The notes below the pieces were generated by a model, which saw only the letters and a list, made by a program, of their open reading frames with translations, was not told where the DNA came from and searched no databases. The position numbers and the translations under genes were made by a program. From CAYRHS01 sp964424125 (GTDB lineage: Bacteria > Actinomycetota > Acidimicrobiia > IMCC26256 > JAOSJL01), in contig CAYRHS010000152.1 of the NCBI GenBank assembly GCA_964424125.1, positions 1 to 7,427 on the forward strand: a stretch of 7,427 nt of DNA, read 5' to 3'. Positions 1-5,557 of the stretch are shown piece after piece (the first letter of the stretch is position 1; each line of letters begins with the position of its first letter).

Positions 1-154
1 CCCGCAGGACCCGCTGCCCCAGCGGGAGCCACGAGTAGCAGCCGGCGGCGAGCTTGCGCAGGTACCCGGCCCGCACGAGGAGCCGGTGGCTGTCGACCTC
101 GGCGTCGGCCGGGTCGTCTCGGAGGGTCCGCAGGAACAGCCGGGACAGCCGCAC
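1..154 (-). CDS. proS: Prolyl-tRNA synthetase, N-terminal fragment (runs off the left edge)
   Basis: This is the first 51 codons of a class II aminoacyl-tRNA synthetase that charges tRNA-Pro with proline in the cytosol. The visible peptide starts VRLSRLFLRTLRDDP and continues with a GYLRKLAAG segment (residues 30-38) and YSWLPLGQRVLR (40-51). This is the characteristic N-terminus of bacterial-type ProRS, which normally reads close to GYIRKLAAGIYSYLPLG. The start is a GTG at 154-152, because this places MRxSRLF-like residues at position 1 as in the family. A GTG ten bases upstream (164-162) is out of frame. Catalytic motifs 2 and 3, the editing insert and the anticodon-binding domain all lie outside the window. 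The gene follows ispG by 64 nt on the same strand, a common neighbourhood. Identification rests on a short but distinctive segment. Confidence 0.93.
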   Translation of the reverse strand, partial: MRLSRLFLRTLRDDPADAEVDSHRLLVRAGYLRKLAAGCYSWLPLGQRVLR

Positions 155-162
155 GGCCGCTC

Positions 163-168
163 ACCCTA
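163..168 (-). promoter_or_regulatory. Possible -10 element (TAGGGT) just upstream of proS
   Basis: On the minus strand TAGGGT lies 8 nt before the proS GTG. It fits the TAnnnT form of actinobacterial -10 boxes, and transcription would then begin about two bases before the start codon, giving an almost leaderless mRNA. I see no convincing -35 element about 17 nt further upstream. The same bases (AGGGTGAG) could instead act as a weak ribosome binding site, so the call is tentative. A 10-bp palindrome (CGGCGCGCCG, 170-179) lies next to it. Confidence 0.35.
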
Positions 169-218
169 CCGGCGCGCCGTGAAGCGCCCGGACGTTTTCG
201 CCGCCCGTGGACCTCGGG

Positions 219-1427
219 TCAGTCGGCGAGCTCCCGGATGCGGCTGATGTGGACCTCGGCCTCGTTGACGTCGGCGCCCTGGACCTCGAGCAGCTCGTCC
301 CGGTCGGCGGCCGCCGCTGCGGCCGCCTCCTCGTCGGCCGCAGCGAGGCGAGCTTCCACACCCTCGGCGACGATCCGCTCCGCCTCTTCGACCAGCGCGT
401 CCACCATCTCGTCCTCGGGAACGACCCGCACCACCTGTCCCCGTACGAAGAGATGGCCGCGGCCGCGCCCGGCGGCGATGCCCAGGTCGGCGCCGCGAGC
501 CTCGCCGGGCCCGTTCACGACGCAACCCATCACCGCGACCTGGAGCGGCAGCTCGCGGGCGGCCAGCGCCTCCTGGGCCTCGCTCGCCACCTTGATCACG
601 TCCACCTCGGCACGTCCGCACGACGGGCACGCGATCAGGTCCAGGCCCCGGCGCTCCCGCAAGCCGAGGGCCTCGAGCAGCAGGCGTCCGGCCTTGGCCT
701 CCTCGACGGGGTCGGCGGTGAGCGAGTAGCGGATCGTGTCCCCGATCCCCTCCGCGAGGAGCGTGCCGATCCCCGCGGTCGACTTCACCAGCCCGCCGGG
801 AAGAGGCCCCGCCTCGGTGACGCCGAGGTGGAGCGGGTGGTCGACGCGATCCGCGAGCAGCCGGTAGGCAGCGATCATCGTGGGGACGTCGGAGGACTTC
901 ACCGAGATCTTCACGTCGGCGAAGTCGACCTCGGCGAAGTAGTCGAGCTCCCGCAGGGCCGAGTCGACCAGCGCCTCGGGGGTGGCGCCGCCGTGACGCT
1001 CGGCGATGTCGGGATCGAGGCTGCCGGCGTTGACACCGACTCGGATCGGAAGGCCCCGGTCACGCGCCTCGCTGGCGACCGCCTTGACGTGCTCGGGCTT
1101 GCGGATGTTTCCGGGGTTGAGCCGCAGGCCCTGCACGCCCGCCTCCATCGCCGCGAGCGCGAGCCGGTACTGGAAGTGGATGTCGGCGATGATCGGCACC
1201 GGCGAGCGGGGCACGATCTGCGCGAGCCCCTCGGCCGCGGGTTCCTCGTTGCACGTGCAGCGCACGATGTCCGCGCCGGCGGCAGCCAGCGCGTAGATCT
1301 GCGCGAGCGTGCGCTCGACGTCGGCGGTCTTCGTGGTCGTCATCGACTGCACCGACACGGGTGCGCCCCCACCGACGGCCACGTCGCCTACCGAGATCTG
1401 TCGCGTGGCACGTCGCGGGAAGCTCAC
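219..1427 (-). CDS. ispG: 4-hydroxy-3-methylbut-2-en-1-yl diphosphate synthase (IspG/GcpE)
   Basis: IspG is a cytosolic 4Fe-4S enzyme of the MEP pathway that converts 2-C-methyl-D-erythritol 2,4-cyclodiphosphate to HMBPP. The 402-residue product opens with a TIM-barrel segment containing PVSVQSMTTTKT (23-34), ADIHFQYRLA (81-90) and GLRLNPGNIR (100-109). It ends in the reductase-like domain with CPSCGR (267-272) and MGCVVNGPGE (300-309). C267, C270, C302 and E309 match the three cysteines and one glutamate that hold the cluster in the family. The GTG start (1427-1425) leaves the usual short lead into TRQIxVGxVxVG. No good Shine-Dalgarno sequence precedes it, but a -10 element sits at leaderless distance. 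The canonical fold ends near residue 353. About 49 further residues form an alanine- and glutamate-rich, probably helical tail. The gene lies 74 nt after rseP and 64 nt before proS. VRCTCNEE (55-62) is the form I associate with Acidimicrobiia-like sequences, by recall only. Confidence 0.97.
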   Translation of the reverse strand: MSFPRRATRQISVGDVAVGGGAPVSVQSMTTTKTADVERTLAQIYALAAAGADIVRCTCNEEPAAEGLAQIVPRSPVPIIADIHFQYRLALAAMEAGVQGLRLNPGNIRKPEHVKAVASEARDRGLPIRVGVNAGSLDPDIAERHGGATPEALVDSALRELDYFAEVDFADVKISVKSSDVPTMIAAYRLLADRVDHPLHLGVTEAGPLPGGLVKSTAGIGTLLAEGIGDTIRYSLTADPVEEAKAGRLLLEALGLRERRGLDLIACPSCGRAEVDVIKVASEAQEALAARELPLQVAVMGCVVNGPGEARGADLGIAAGRGRGHLFVRGQVVRVVPEDEMVDALVEEAERIVAEGVEARLAAADEEAAAAAAADRDELLEVQGADVNEAEVHISRIRELAD

Positions 1428-1433
1428 GACGTC

Positions 1434-1439
1434 AGCCTA
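1434..1439 (-). promoter_or_regulatory. Predicted leaderless promoter -10 element (TAGGCT) for ispG
   Basis: Minus-strand TAGGCT is followed by exactly six bases (GACGTC) and then the ispG GTG. If the final T is at -7, as is usual, transcription starts at the G of the start codon. This is the TAnnnT-plus-start-codon arrangement known for leaderless genes in Actinobacteria and Deinococcus. The lack of a Shine-Dalgarno sequence before ispG fits. A -35 element is weak at best (TTCCGA, 1464-1459, 19-nt spacer). Confidence 0.5.
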
Positions 1440-1469
1440 CGACCGGTCGTGGCCTCGGTCGGAACGACC
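1439..1469. repeat. Palindrome cluster in the ispG upstream region (candidate operator)
   Basis: A perfect 12-bp palindrome, ACGACCGGTCGT, occupies 1439-1450 and shares one base pair with the predicted -10 element. A second inverted repeat, GGTCG-GAA-CGACC, lies at 1457-1469 on the plus strand. Together they give four GGTCG/CGACC half-sites within 31 bp. The layout would suit a dimeric DNA-binding regulator covering the promoter spacer. In RNA from an rseP read-through transcript the half-sites could also form alternative short hairpins. No regulator is identified. Confidence 0.45.
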
Positions 1470-1501
1470 TGCACGGTTCCTGCACGAGCGGCCGAAGCCC
1501 C

Positions 1502-2752
1502 TCAGAACGGGTTCTGGAGCGGGCTGACGATGCCCAGATAGATGGAGGTGATGAGGATAAAGCCGAGCACGAGGATCACCGCGCTCGTCACCGGGAGGAG
1601 CTTCGCCACGTCCGCGTGCACGGGACGCCGCCGAATGGTCGACGCGACCTTCTCGTAGACGGCGATGGACACGTGCCCGCCGTCGAAGGGGAGCAGCGGG
1701 ATCAGGTTGAAGATGCCGATGAAGATGTTGATCGCGATGAGCAGCTGCAGGACCGCGGCGCCACCCTCCTCGACCGCGAAGCCGGCGAGCCGCGGGAACT
1801 CCACGGGGGAGACGAACCGCTCGTTCACCTGCTCCCCCGTCTCGTCCTGACCCTCGTTCGTGAGGGCCTCCCAATAGCGCGACAGCCCCGACGGTGAGAA
1901 CACCGTGCCGAGGCCGTCGACCGAGTTCCGCGCGCCGTTGCTGAAGAGCACGAAGGAGTCCGTGAACGCGCTCGGCAGCGAGACCCGCTCGTAGGGCGTG
2001 ATGTCACCCGAGTTTGCGACGCCGACCCGTCCCACGGTCTCGCCGTCGCGCTCGACCGCTTCCGGGGTGATCGCGAGGTCGAGCTGCTCGCCGTCGCGGT
2101 CGACGGTCACGACGATGTCGTCGCCGAAGCGGGGCTCGACGAGATCGGGAACGTCCTGCCAGACCTCGATCGGCGTGCCGTCTACGGCGACGATGCGGTC
2201 GCCTTCCTGGAGACCGGCGGCCTGGGCCGGGGAACCGTCGAGGACGCTCCCGACGATCGGGAGCGCCTCGGCCGTGCGCGGGTCACCGTAGGCGGCGAGG
2301 AGCACGAAGATCAGCACCAGCGCGATGAGGAAGTGCATCGCCGACCCCGCGACCGCGACTCCGAGGCGATCGCGGAACGGGCGGCTGCGGTAGGCGCGGG
2401 GCTCGTCCTCGGGCGCCACCTCTTCGAGGTTGTGCATCCCGATGATGCGGACGTACCCACCGAGCAGGAAGAACGCCTTGACCCCGTACTCCGTCTCCCC
2501 CCGCCGGAACGACCAGAGCCTCGGTCCGAACCCGATGAAGAACTCGGTCACCTTCATGCCGCCACGCTTGGCCATGACGAAATGGCCGAACTCGTGCAGC
2601 ATGATCATGAGGATGATCGAGAAGAGGATGGCGACCGTCCCCACAACCGCCGGCTGGAGGACGGCCCAGACGACGATGCCCGCGAGGATCAGCAACGTCA
2701 CGAGGGCAATGCGTCTCGCCCGGAGAGTGCTCTCGGCCAGGGGATCCTTCAC
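1502..2752 (-). CDS. rseP: Site-2 type intramembrane zinc metalloprotease (RseP/Rip1 family, M50)
   Basis: This 416-residue integral membrane protease belongs to the family that cleaves anti-sigma factors or other single-pass proteins within the bilayer. Hydrophobic segments span about 15-33, 35-52 leading into HEFGH (53-57), 132-154, 332-354 and 384-409. H53 and H57 are the zinc ligands and E54 the catalytic base. The second conserved site, NLIPLLPFDGGH (349-360), supplies the third ligand, D357. A single PDZ domain lies between, with SPAQAAGLQEGDRIVAVDG (174-192). E. coli RseP has two PDZ domains, whereas actinobacterial Rip1 is about this size with one. The GTG start (2752-2750) overlaps the dxr stop by 4 nt (GTGA) and has GAGGAG 6 nt upstream. 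Upstream in-frame codons only read through dxr out of frame, so the longer reading frame is rejected. The usual GPxMNF motif reads GSAMHF here (136-141). The dxr-rseP-ispG context is common in bacteria. The substrate cannot be inferred. Confidence 0.95.
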   Translation of the reverse strand: MKDPLAESTLRARRIALVTLLILAGIVVWAVLQPAVVGTVAILFSIILMIMLHEFGHFVMAKRGGMKVTEFFIGFGPRLWSFRRGETEYGVKAFFLLGGYVRIIGMHNLEEVAPEDEPRAYRSRPFRDRLGVAVAGSAMHFLIALVLIFVLLAAYGDPRTAEALPIVGSVLDGSPAQAAGLQEGDRIVAVDGTPIEVWQDVPDLVEPRFGDDIVVTVDRDGEQLDLAITPEAVERDGETVGRVGVANSGDITPYERVSLPSAFTDSFVLFSNGARNSVDGLGTVFSPSGLSRYWEALTNEGQDETGEQVNERFVSPVEFPRLAGFAVEEGGAAVLQLLIAINIFIGIFNLIPLLPFDGGHVSIAVYEKVASTIRRRPVHADVAKLLPVTSAVILVLGFILITSIYLGIVSPLQNPF

Positions 2753-3885
2753 GCTGCGCTCCTCGCGGTGACCGCGGCCCGGGCCCGGGCGCGCGCGGCA
2801 CTGTCGGCATGGAGAACGTCCTCTACCGTCTCGACGTTCCCGACGCCGGGCTGGAGCGCGTCCTCGACGATCTCGGCGATCCCCACCCACGGAAGGGCTC
2901 CGTCGAGGAACGCGGCGACGGCCACCTCGTTCGCCCCGCTCACCCGGGCCGGGGCGTCGCCGCCTGCCCGGCCGGCCTCGTAGGCGAGACGGAGGCACGG
3001 AAAGGCGTCGAGGTCAGGAGGCTCGAACGTGAGCGTCCCGACGGAGGACCAGTCGATGGCGCCGTAGGGGACGGGGTGCCGACGGGGGGCGCCGAGCGCG
3101 AGTCCGATCGGGAGGCGCATGTCGGGCATCGAGAGCTGGGCGAGCGTCGCTCCGTCACAGAACTCCACCATGCCGTGCACGATGNNNNNNNNNNGGTGCA
3201 CCACCACGTCGATCGCCTCGTAGTCGACGTCGAAGAGCTCGTGGGCCTCGATCACCTCCAGGCCCTTGTTCATGAGCGTCGACGAGTCGACGGTGATCTT
3301 GGCGCCCATGTCCCAGGTCGGGTGGCGCAGTGCCTCCTCGACGGTGACCGAACGGAGCTCGTCTCGGCTGCGCCCCCGGAAGGGACCCCCGCTGGCGGTG
3401 AGCAGCAGCCGGCGCACCTCGCCTCGCTCCCCGGACCGCAGCGCCTGGTAGAGCGCCGAGTGCTCCGAGTCCACCGGGATCAGCTCGGCGCCGCCGCGAC
3501 GGCGGGTCTCCTGCACGACCGGTCCGCCCGCGATCAGGCTCTCCTTGTTGGCGAGCGCGAGCCGGGTCCCTTGCTCCAGCGCCGCCAGCGTGGCCGGCAG
3601 TCCCGCGAAGCCCACGACCGCGTTCAACACCACGTCGGCGTCGGGATGCGCCGCGAGCTCGGCCAGGGGTGCCGGATCGTCCCCGCAGAGCCGGACGGCG
3701 TCCTCGGGTACCGAGAACTCGCTCGCCTGGGCGCTCAGCAGCTCCTGGTTGCGCCGGGCGGCCAGGCCGACCACCTCGAACGCGTCGCGACCCGCCCGGA
3801 TGACGTCGAGGGCCTGGGTGCCAATGGACCCGGTCGAGCCGAGGACGACGACTCGCCGCGGCACCGGTCGGCCGGGGGCCGACAT
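2749..3885 (-). CDS. dxr: 1-deoxy-D-xylulose 5-phosphate reductoisomerase, interrupted by an N gap
   Basis: Dxr (IspC) converts 1-deoxy-D-xylulose 5-phosphate to 2-C-methyl-D-erythritol 4-phosphate with NADPH and a divalent metal. It is the committed step of the MEP pathway and the target of fosmidomycin. As given, the product has 378 residues. The NADPH-binding loop GSTGSIG is at 16-22, ANKES at 112-116 and DSEHSA at 139-144. TASGGPFRG lies at 163-171 and HPTWDMGAKITVDSSTLMNK at 188-207, followed by GLE. By alignment to the E. coli enzyme, D139, E141 and E210 are the metal ligands. The last ~90 residues form the C-terminal helical domain with SGANEVAVAAFLDG. The ATG start (3885-3883) has GAGGA 7 nt upstream, overlapping the cdsA stop. 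The 3' end overlaps rseP by 4 nt. Ten Ns (3185-3194) hide the loop after VVVH, where the family has PQS. The frame is kept across the gap, so this is an assembly artefact rather than a pseudogene. Confidence 0.96.
   Translation of the reverse strand: MSAPGRPVPRRVVVLGSTGSIGTQALDVIRAGRDAFEVVGLAARRNQELLSAQASEFSVPEDAVRLCGDDPAPLAELAAHPDADVVLNAVVGFAGLPATLAALEQGTRLALANKESLIAGGPVVQETRRRGGAELIPVDSEHSALYQALRSGERGEVRRLLLTASGGPFRGRSRDELRSVTVEEALRHPTWDMGAKITVDSSTLMNKGLEVIEAHELFDVDYEAIDVVVHXXXXIVHGMVEFCDGATLAQLSMPDMRLPIGLALGAPRRHPVPYGAIDWSSVGTLTFEPPDLDAFPCLRLAYEAGRAGGDAPARVSGANEVAVAAFLDGALPWVGIAEIVEDALQPGVGNVETVEDVLHADSAARARARAAVTARSAA
3185..3194. other. Assembly gap of 10 Ns inside dxr
   Basis: Ten undetermined bases interrupt dxr between the codons for VVVH and IVHGMVEF. 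The family has HPQS followed directly by two hydrophobic residues and H, so 7 bases are expected rather than 10. The gap is therefore probably a fixed-length placeholder. Both flanks carry 8-bp perfect palindromes around GTGCAC: CGTGCACG ends 3 nt before the gap, and GGTGCACC begins right after it. Confidence 0.9.
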
Positions 3886-3895
3886 GTTCGCGTCC

Positions 3896-5491
3896 TCAGA
3901 GCTCCAGGCCGCGCGCCAGGTAGTACACGACGGGCAGGCAGAAGAGGATGGCGTCGAAGCGGTCGACGACGCCGCCGTGGCCGGGCAGGAGCGTGCCCAG
4001 GTCCTTCACACCGAGGTCGCGCTTGATCATCGACTCGCAGAGATCGCCCAGCGGTGCCGCGATCGCAACCGCGACGCCGAGTGCGAGGCCCGAACCGATG
4101 TCCCAGGGAGCGATCTGGCCCACGATCACGAGGCCGAGCAGCACTGAAGCGGCCATCCCCGCGACGAGGCCCTCGACCGTCTTGTTGGGCGAGATCCGAG
4201 GCGCGAGCGGGGTACGGCCGATCGCGCTTCCGACGAAGTAACCCGCGACGTCGTAGCCGACCGCACAGATCGCCATCCCCAGGATCAGCCCGATGCCGTC
4301 CGGATGGGTGAGCACCAGGCCGGCGAAGCCGCCGAAGATCCCGATGTAGCCGAACCCGAGCAGGGTCATGGCGACGTTCACCGTCGGCTCGCCGCGGACG
4401 ACCTCGGCCAGGTACCAGAAGAGCGTGAAGCCGACCACGAGCACCGCGATCAGCGGGTACGCGGCCTCGCCCTGCTCGTAGGCGGCGATGACGAGCGCCA
4501 CCGAGCCGAGGATCCCGATGATCGCCGCGGGGCGATAGCCCTGGGTTTGCAGAGACGCGTAGAGCTCGACGCTCGCCACCGCGACGATCGCCGCCGCGAA
4601 GTACGCGGTGGCCGTGCGACCGATGAGGAGACAGGCGACCGCCACCACCACGATCACGCCGGCGGTCACGAGCGCCGTCGGCAGATCCCGACCCTCGCCG
4701 GGCACCGCCGCCGCGGCACGCGGCTGGCCGCCTCCGCGTCGCGGCGCCCCGCGGCGCGGGGGCGCTCCCGGGCGCCCTCCACGTCGAGCACGCCGCTCCG
4801 CGACGCGCTCGGCGAACTCCTCCTCCTCGTCGAGCTCCGGCTCGCCTGCGAGCGCGCCGACCGCGGTCTCCTCGTCCTTGAGTTCGTCGGTGAAGTCCAC
4901 GTCGTCCCAGTCGCCGGGTTGATCGCGATACCGGGGTGTGCGACCGCTCATGTGGCGCCAGGCATCTTCCTCCTCGGCCACCAGCTCCGCCTCGGGCAGG
5001 ATCTGCGGCACCTCACCGGTCGGCGGTTCGGTCCAGTGCGGGAGCTCGACCGGCCCGCTGGTGTCGACCTCGAACGCCTCGACGACTTCCTCTCCTTCAG
5101 CCGCTGCTCCCGCCCGTTCGTCGCCTTCGGCTTCTTCCCCTTCGTCGCCGACCTCGCCGCTGGCCGACCAGGTAGGTGCCTCCTCGCCGAAGGGTCCCGA
5201 CTCGGCCGGGCGAGGGAACCGGGCCGAGGGCTGCACGTCGGGCTCGGGCCGGGGCGGGACGTCACCGAAGCGCGGCTCACCTTCCCGCCGTCGGGGCGCG
5301 ACGTCGCCGCGCTCGAGGGCCTCACGTGCCTCATCGGCTCCGAGGATCCGTACGCCTTCGCCTCCGCTTGTCGGAGCCGGCCGCGAGGGTGCTTCAGGCC
5401 GGTCCTCGCCGGACGGCTCCTCGCCGGACGGCTCCTCGTCGACCCAGTCCTCGTCGCGCCAGGGGTCGTGGTCGTCGCGCTCGTCGTTCAC
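3896..5491 (-). CDS. cdsA: Phosphatidate cytidylyltransferase with a long acidic N-terminal extension
   Basis: CdsA is an integral membrane enzyme that makes CDP-diacylglycerol from phosphatidic acid and CTP, the precursor of all major bacterial phospholipids. The product has 531 residues, about twice the usual ~270-300. Residues 1 to ~268 are hydrophilic, acidic and rich in Gly, Pro and Ala, ending in a basic RRGGRPGAPPRRGAPRRGG stretch (236-254) before the first membrane segment near 272-290. The rest is the normal polytopic domain. It includes D414 in GYDVAGYFVGSAIGR, ISPNKTVEG (433-441) and the CDS signature from SMIKR (487-491) through KDLG (496-499) to PGHGGVVDRFD (503-513). The GTG start (5491-5489) has GGGAGAGG 4 nt upstream. 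No later start is clearly better. The gene follows frr by 66 nt and precedes dxr by 10 nt. Within the extension, GVRILGADEAREALERGDV (46-64), ELPHWTEPPTGEVP (149-162) and RYRDQPGDWDDVDF (187-200) look like short conserved motifs in disordered sequence. Enzyme identity is firm; the extension's role is unknown. Confidence 0.95.
   Translation of the reverse strand: MNDERDDHDPWRDEDWVDEEPSGEEPSGEDRPEAPSRPAPTSGGEGVRILGADEAREALERGDVAPRRREGEPRFGDVPPRPEPDVQPSARFPRPAESGPFGEEAPTWSASGEVGDEGEEAEGDERAGAAAEGEEVVEAFEVDTSGPVELPHWTEPPTGEVPQILPEAELVAEEEDAWRHMSGRTPRYRDQPGDWDDVDFTDELKDEETAVGALAGEPELDEEEEFAERVAERRARRGGRPGAPPRRGAPRRGGGQPRAAAAVPGEGRDLPTALVTAGVIVVVAVACLLIGRTATAYFAAAIVAVASVELYASLQTQGYRPAAIIGILGSVALVIAAYEQGEAAYPLIAVLVVGFTLFWYLAEVVRGEPTVNVAMTLLGFGYIGIFGGFAGLVLTHPDGIGLILGMAICAVGYDVAGYFVGSAIGRTPLAPRISPNKTVEGLVAGMAASVLLGLVIVGQIAPWDIGSGLALGVAVAIAAPLGDLCESMIKRDLGVKDLGTLLPGHGGVVDRFDAILFCLPVVYYLARGLEL
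5403..5438. repeat. 15-bp tandem repeat within the cdsA extension
   Basis: TCCTCGCCGGACGGC is repeated twice without a mismatch (5403-5417 and 5418-5432), followed by a 6-base partial third copy. On the coding strand this gives the in-frame pentapeptide repeat EPSGE-EPSGE (about residues 20-29 of CdsA). It looks like a recent slippage duplication in low-complexity sequence. Confidence 0.8.
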
Positions 5492-5521
5492 GGCACCTCT
5501 CCCGATCCCTCCGTTCCTGCA

Positions 5522-5527
5522 AGGCTA
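5522..5527 (-). promoter_or_regulatory. Possible internal -10 element (TAGCCT) upstream of cdsA
   Basis: Minus-strand TAGCCT fits TAnnnT and lies 30 nt before the cdsA GTG, which would leave a ~24-nt leader containing the GGGAGAGG ribosome binding site (5503-5496). There is no recognisable -35 element, and the motif is short, so this is only a candidate for a suboperon promoter after the hairpin that follows frr. Confidence 0.3.
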
Positions 5528-5532
5528 GACAA

Positions 5533-5556
5533 CGGGCCCCGCTCGCGCCGGGCCCG
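5533..5556 (-). terminator. GC-rich hairpin between frr and cdsA (possible attenuator or terminator)
   Basis: One base after the frr TGA, the minus strand reads CGGGCCC (5556-5550) and later GGGCCCG (5539-5533), a perfect 7-bp stem. Inside it, a G-G mismatch, two more GC pairs and a GCGA tetraloop (GNRA type) complete a compact hairpin. It is followed by TTGTC rather than a U-tract, so it is not a classical intrinsic terminator. It may slow or partly terminate transcription, or mark an RNA processing or stability boundary. Confidence 0.45.
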
Positions 5557-5557
5557 C

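Noticed and set aside
155..218. Terminator after ispG
   Set aside because: Only a very short GACC/GGTC stem and the CGGCGCGCCG palindrome are present, with no stable stem followed by a U-tract.
207..1541. Plus-strand open frame of 444 codons opposite ispG
   Set aside because: It lies almost wholly antisense to a clear IspG. Its product is rich in Arg, Gly, Asp and His with no recognisable domain, typical of a shadow frame in GC-rich DNA.
2753..2998. Upstream extension of the rseP frame to an ATG at 2998
   Set aside because: The added 82 residues are Arg/Gly/Pro-rich and only reread the end of dxr in another frame. The GTG at 2752 has a good ribosome binding site and a GTGA overlap with the dxr stop.
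3185..3194. dxr as a pseudogene because of the interruption
   Set aside because: The interruption is undetermined sequence only. The frame continues on both sides and all visible catalytic and metal-binding residues are intact.
2809..4026. Plus-strand open frame of 405 codons opposite dxr
   Set aside because: It is antisense to a well-supported Dxr, has a low-complexity product and crosses the N gap. Long antisense frames are expected at this GC content.
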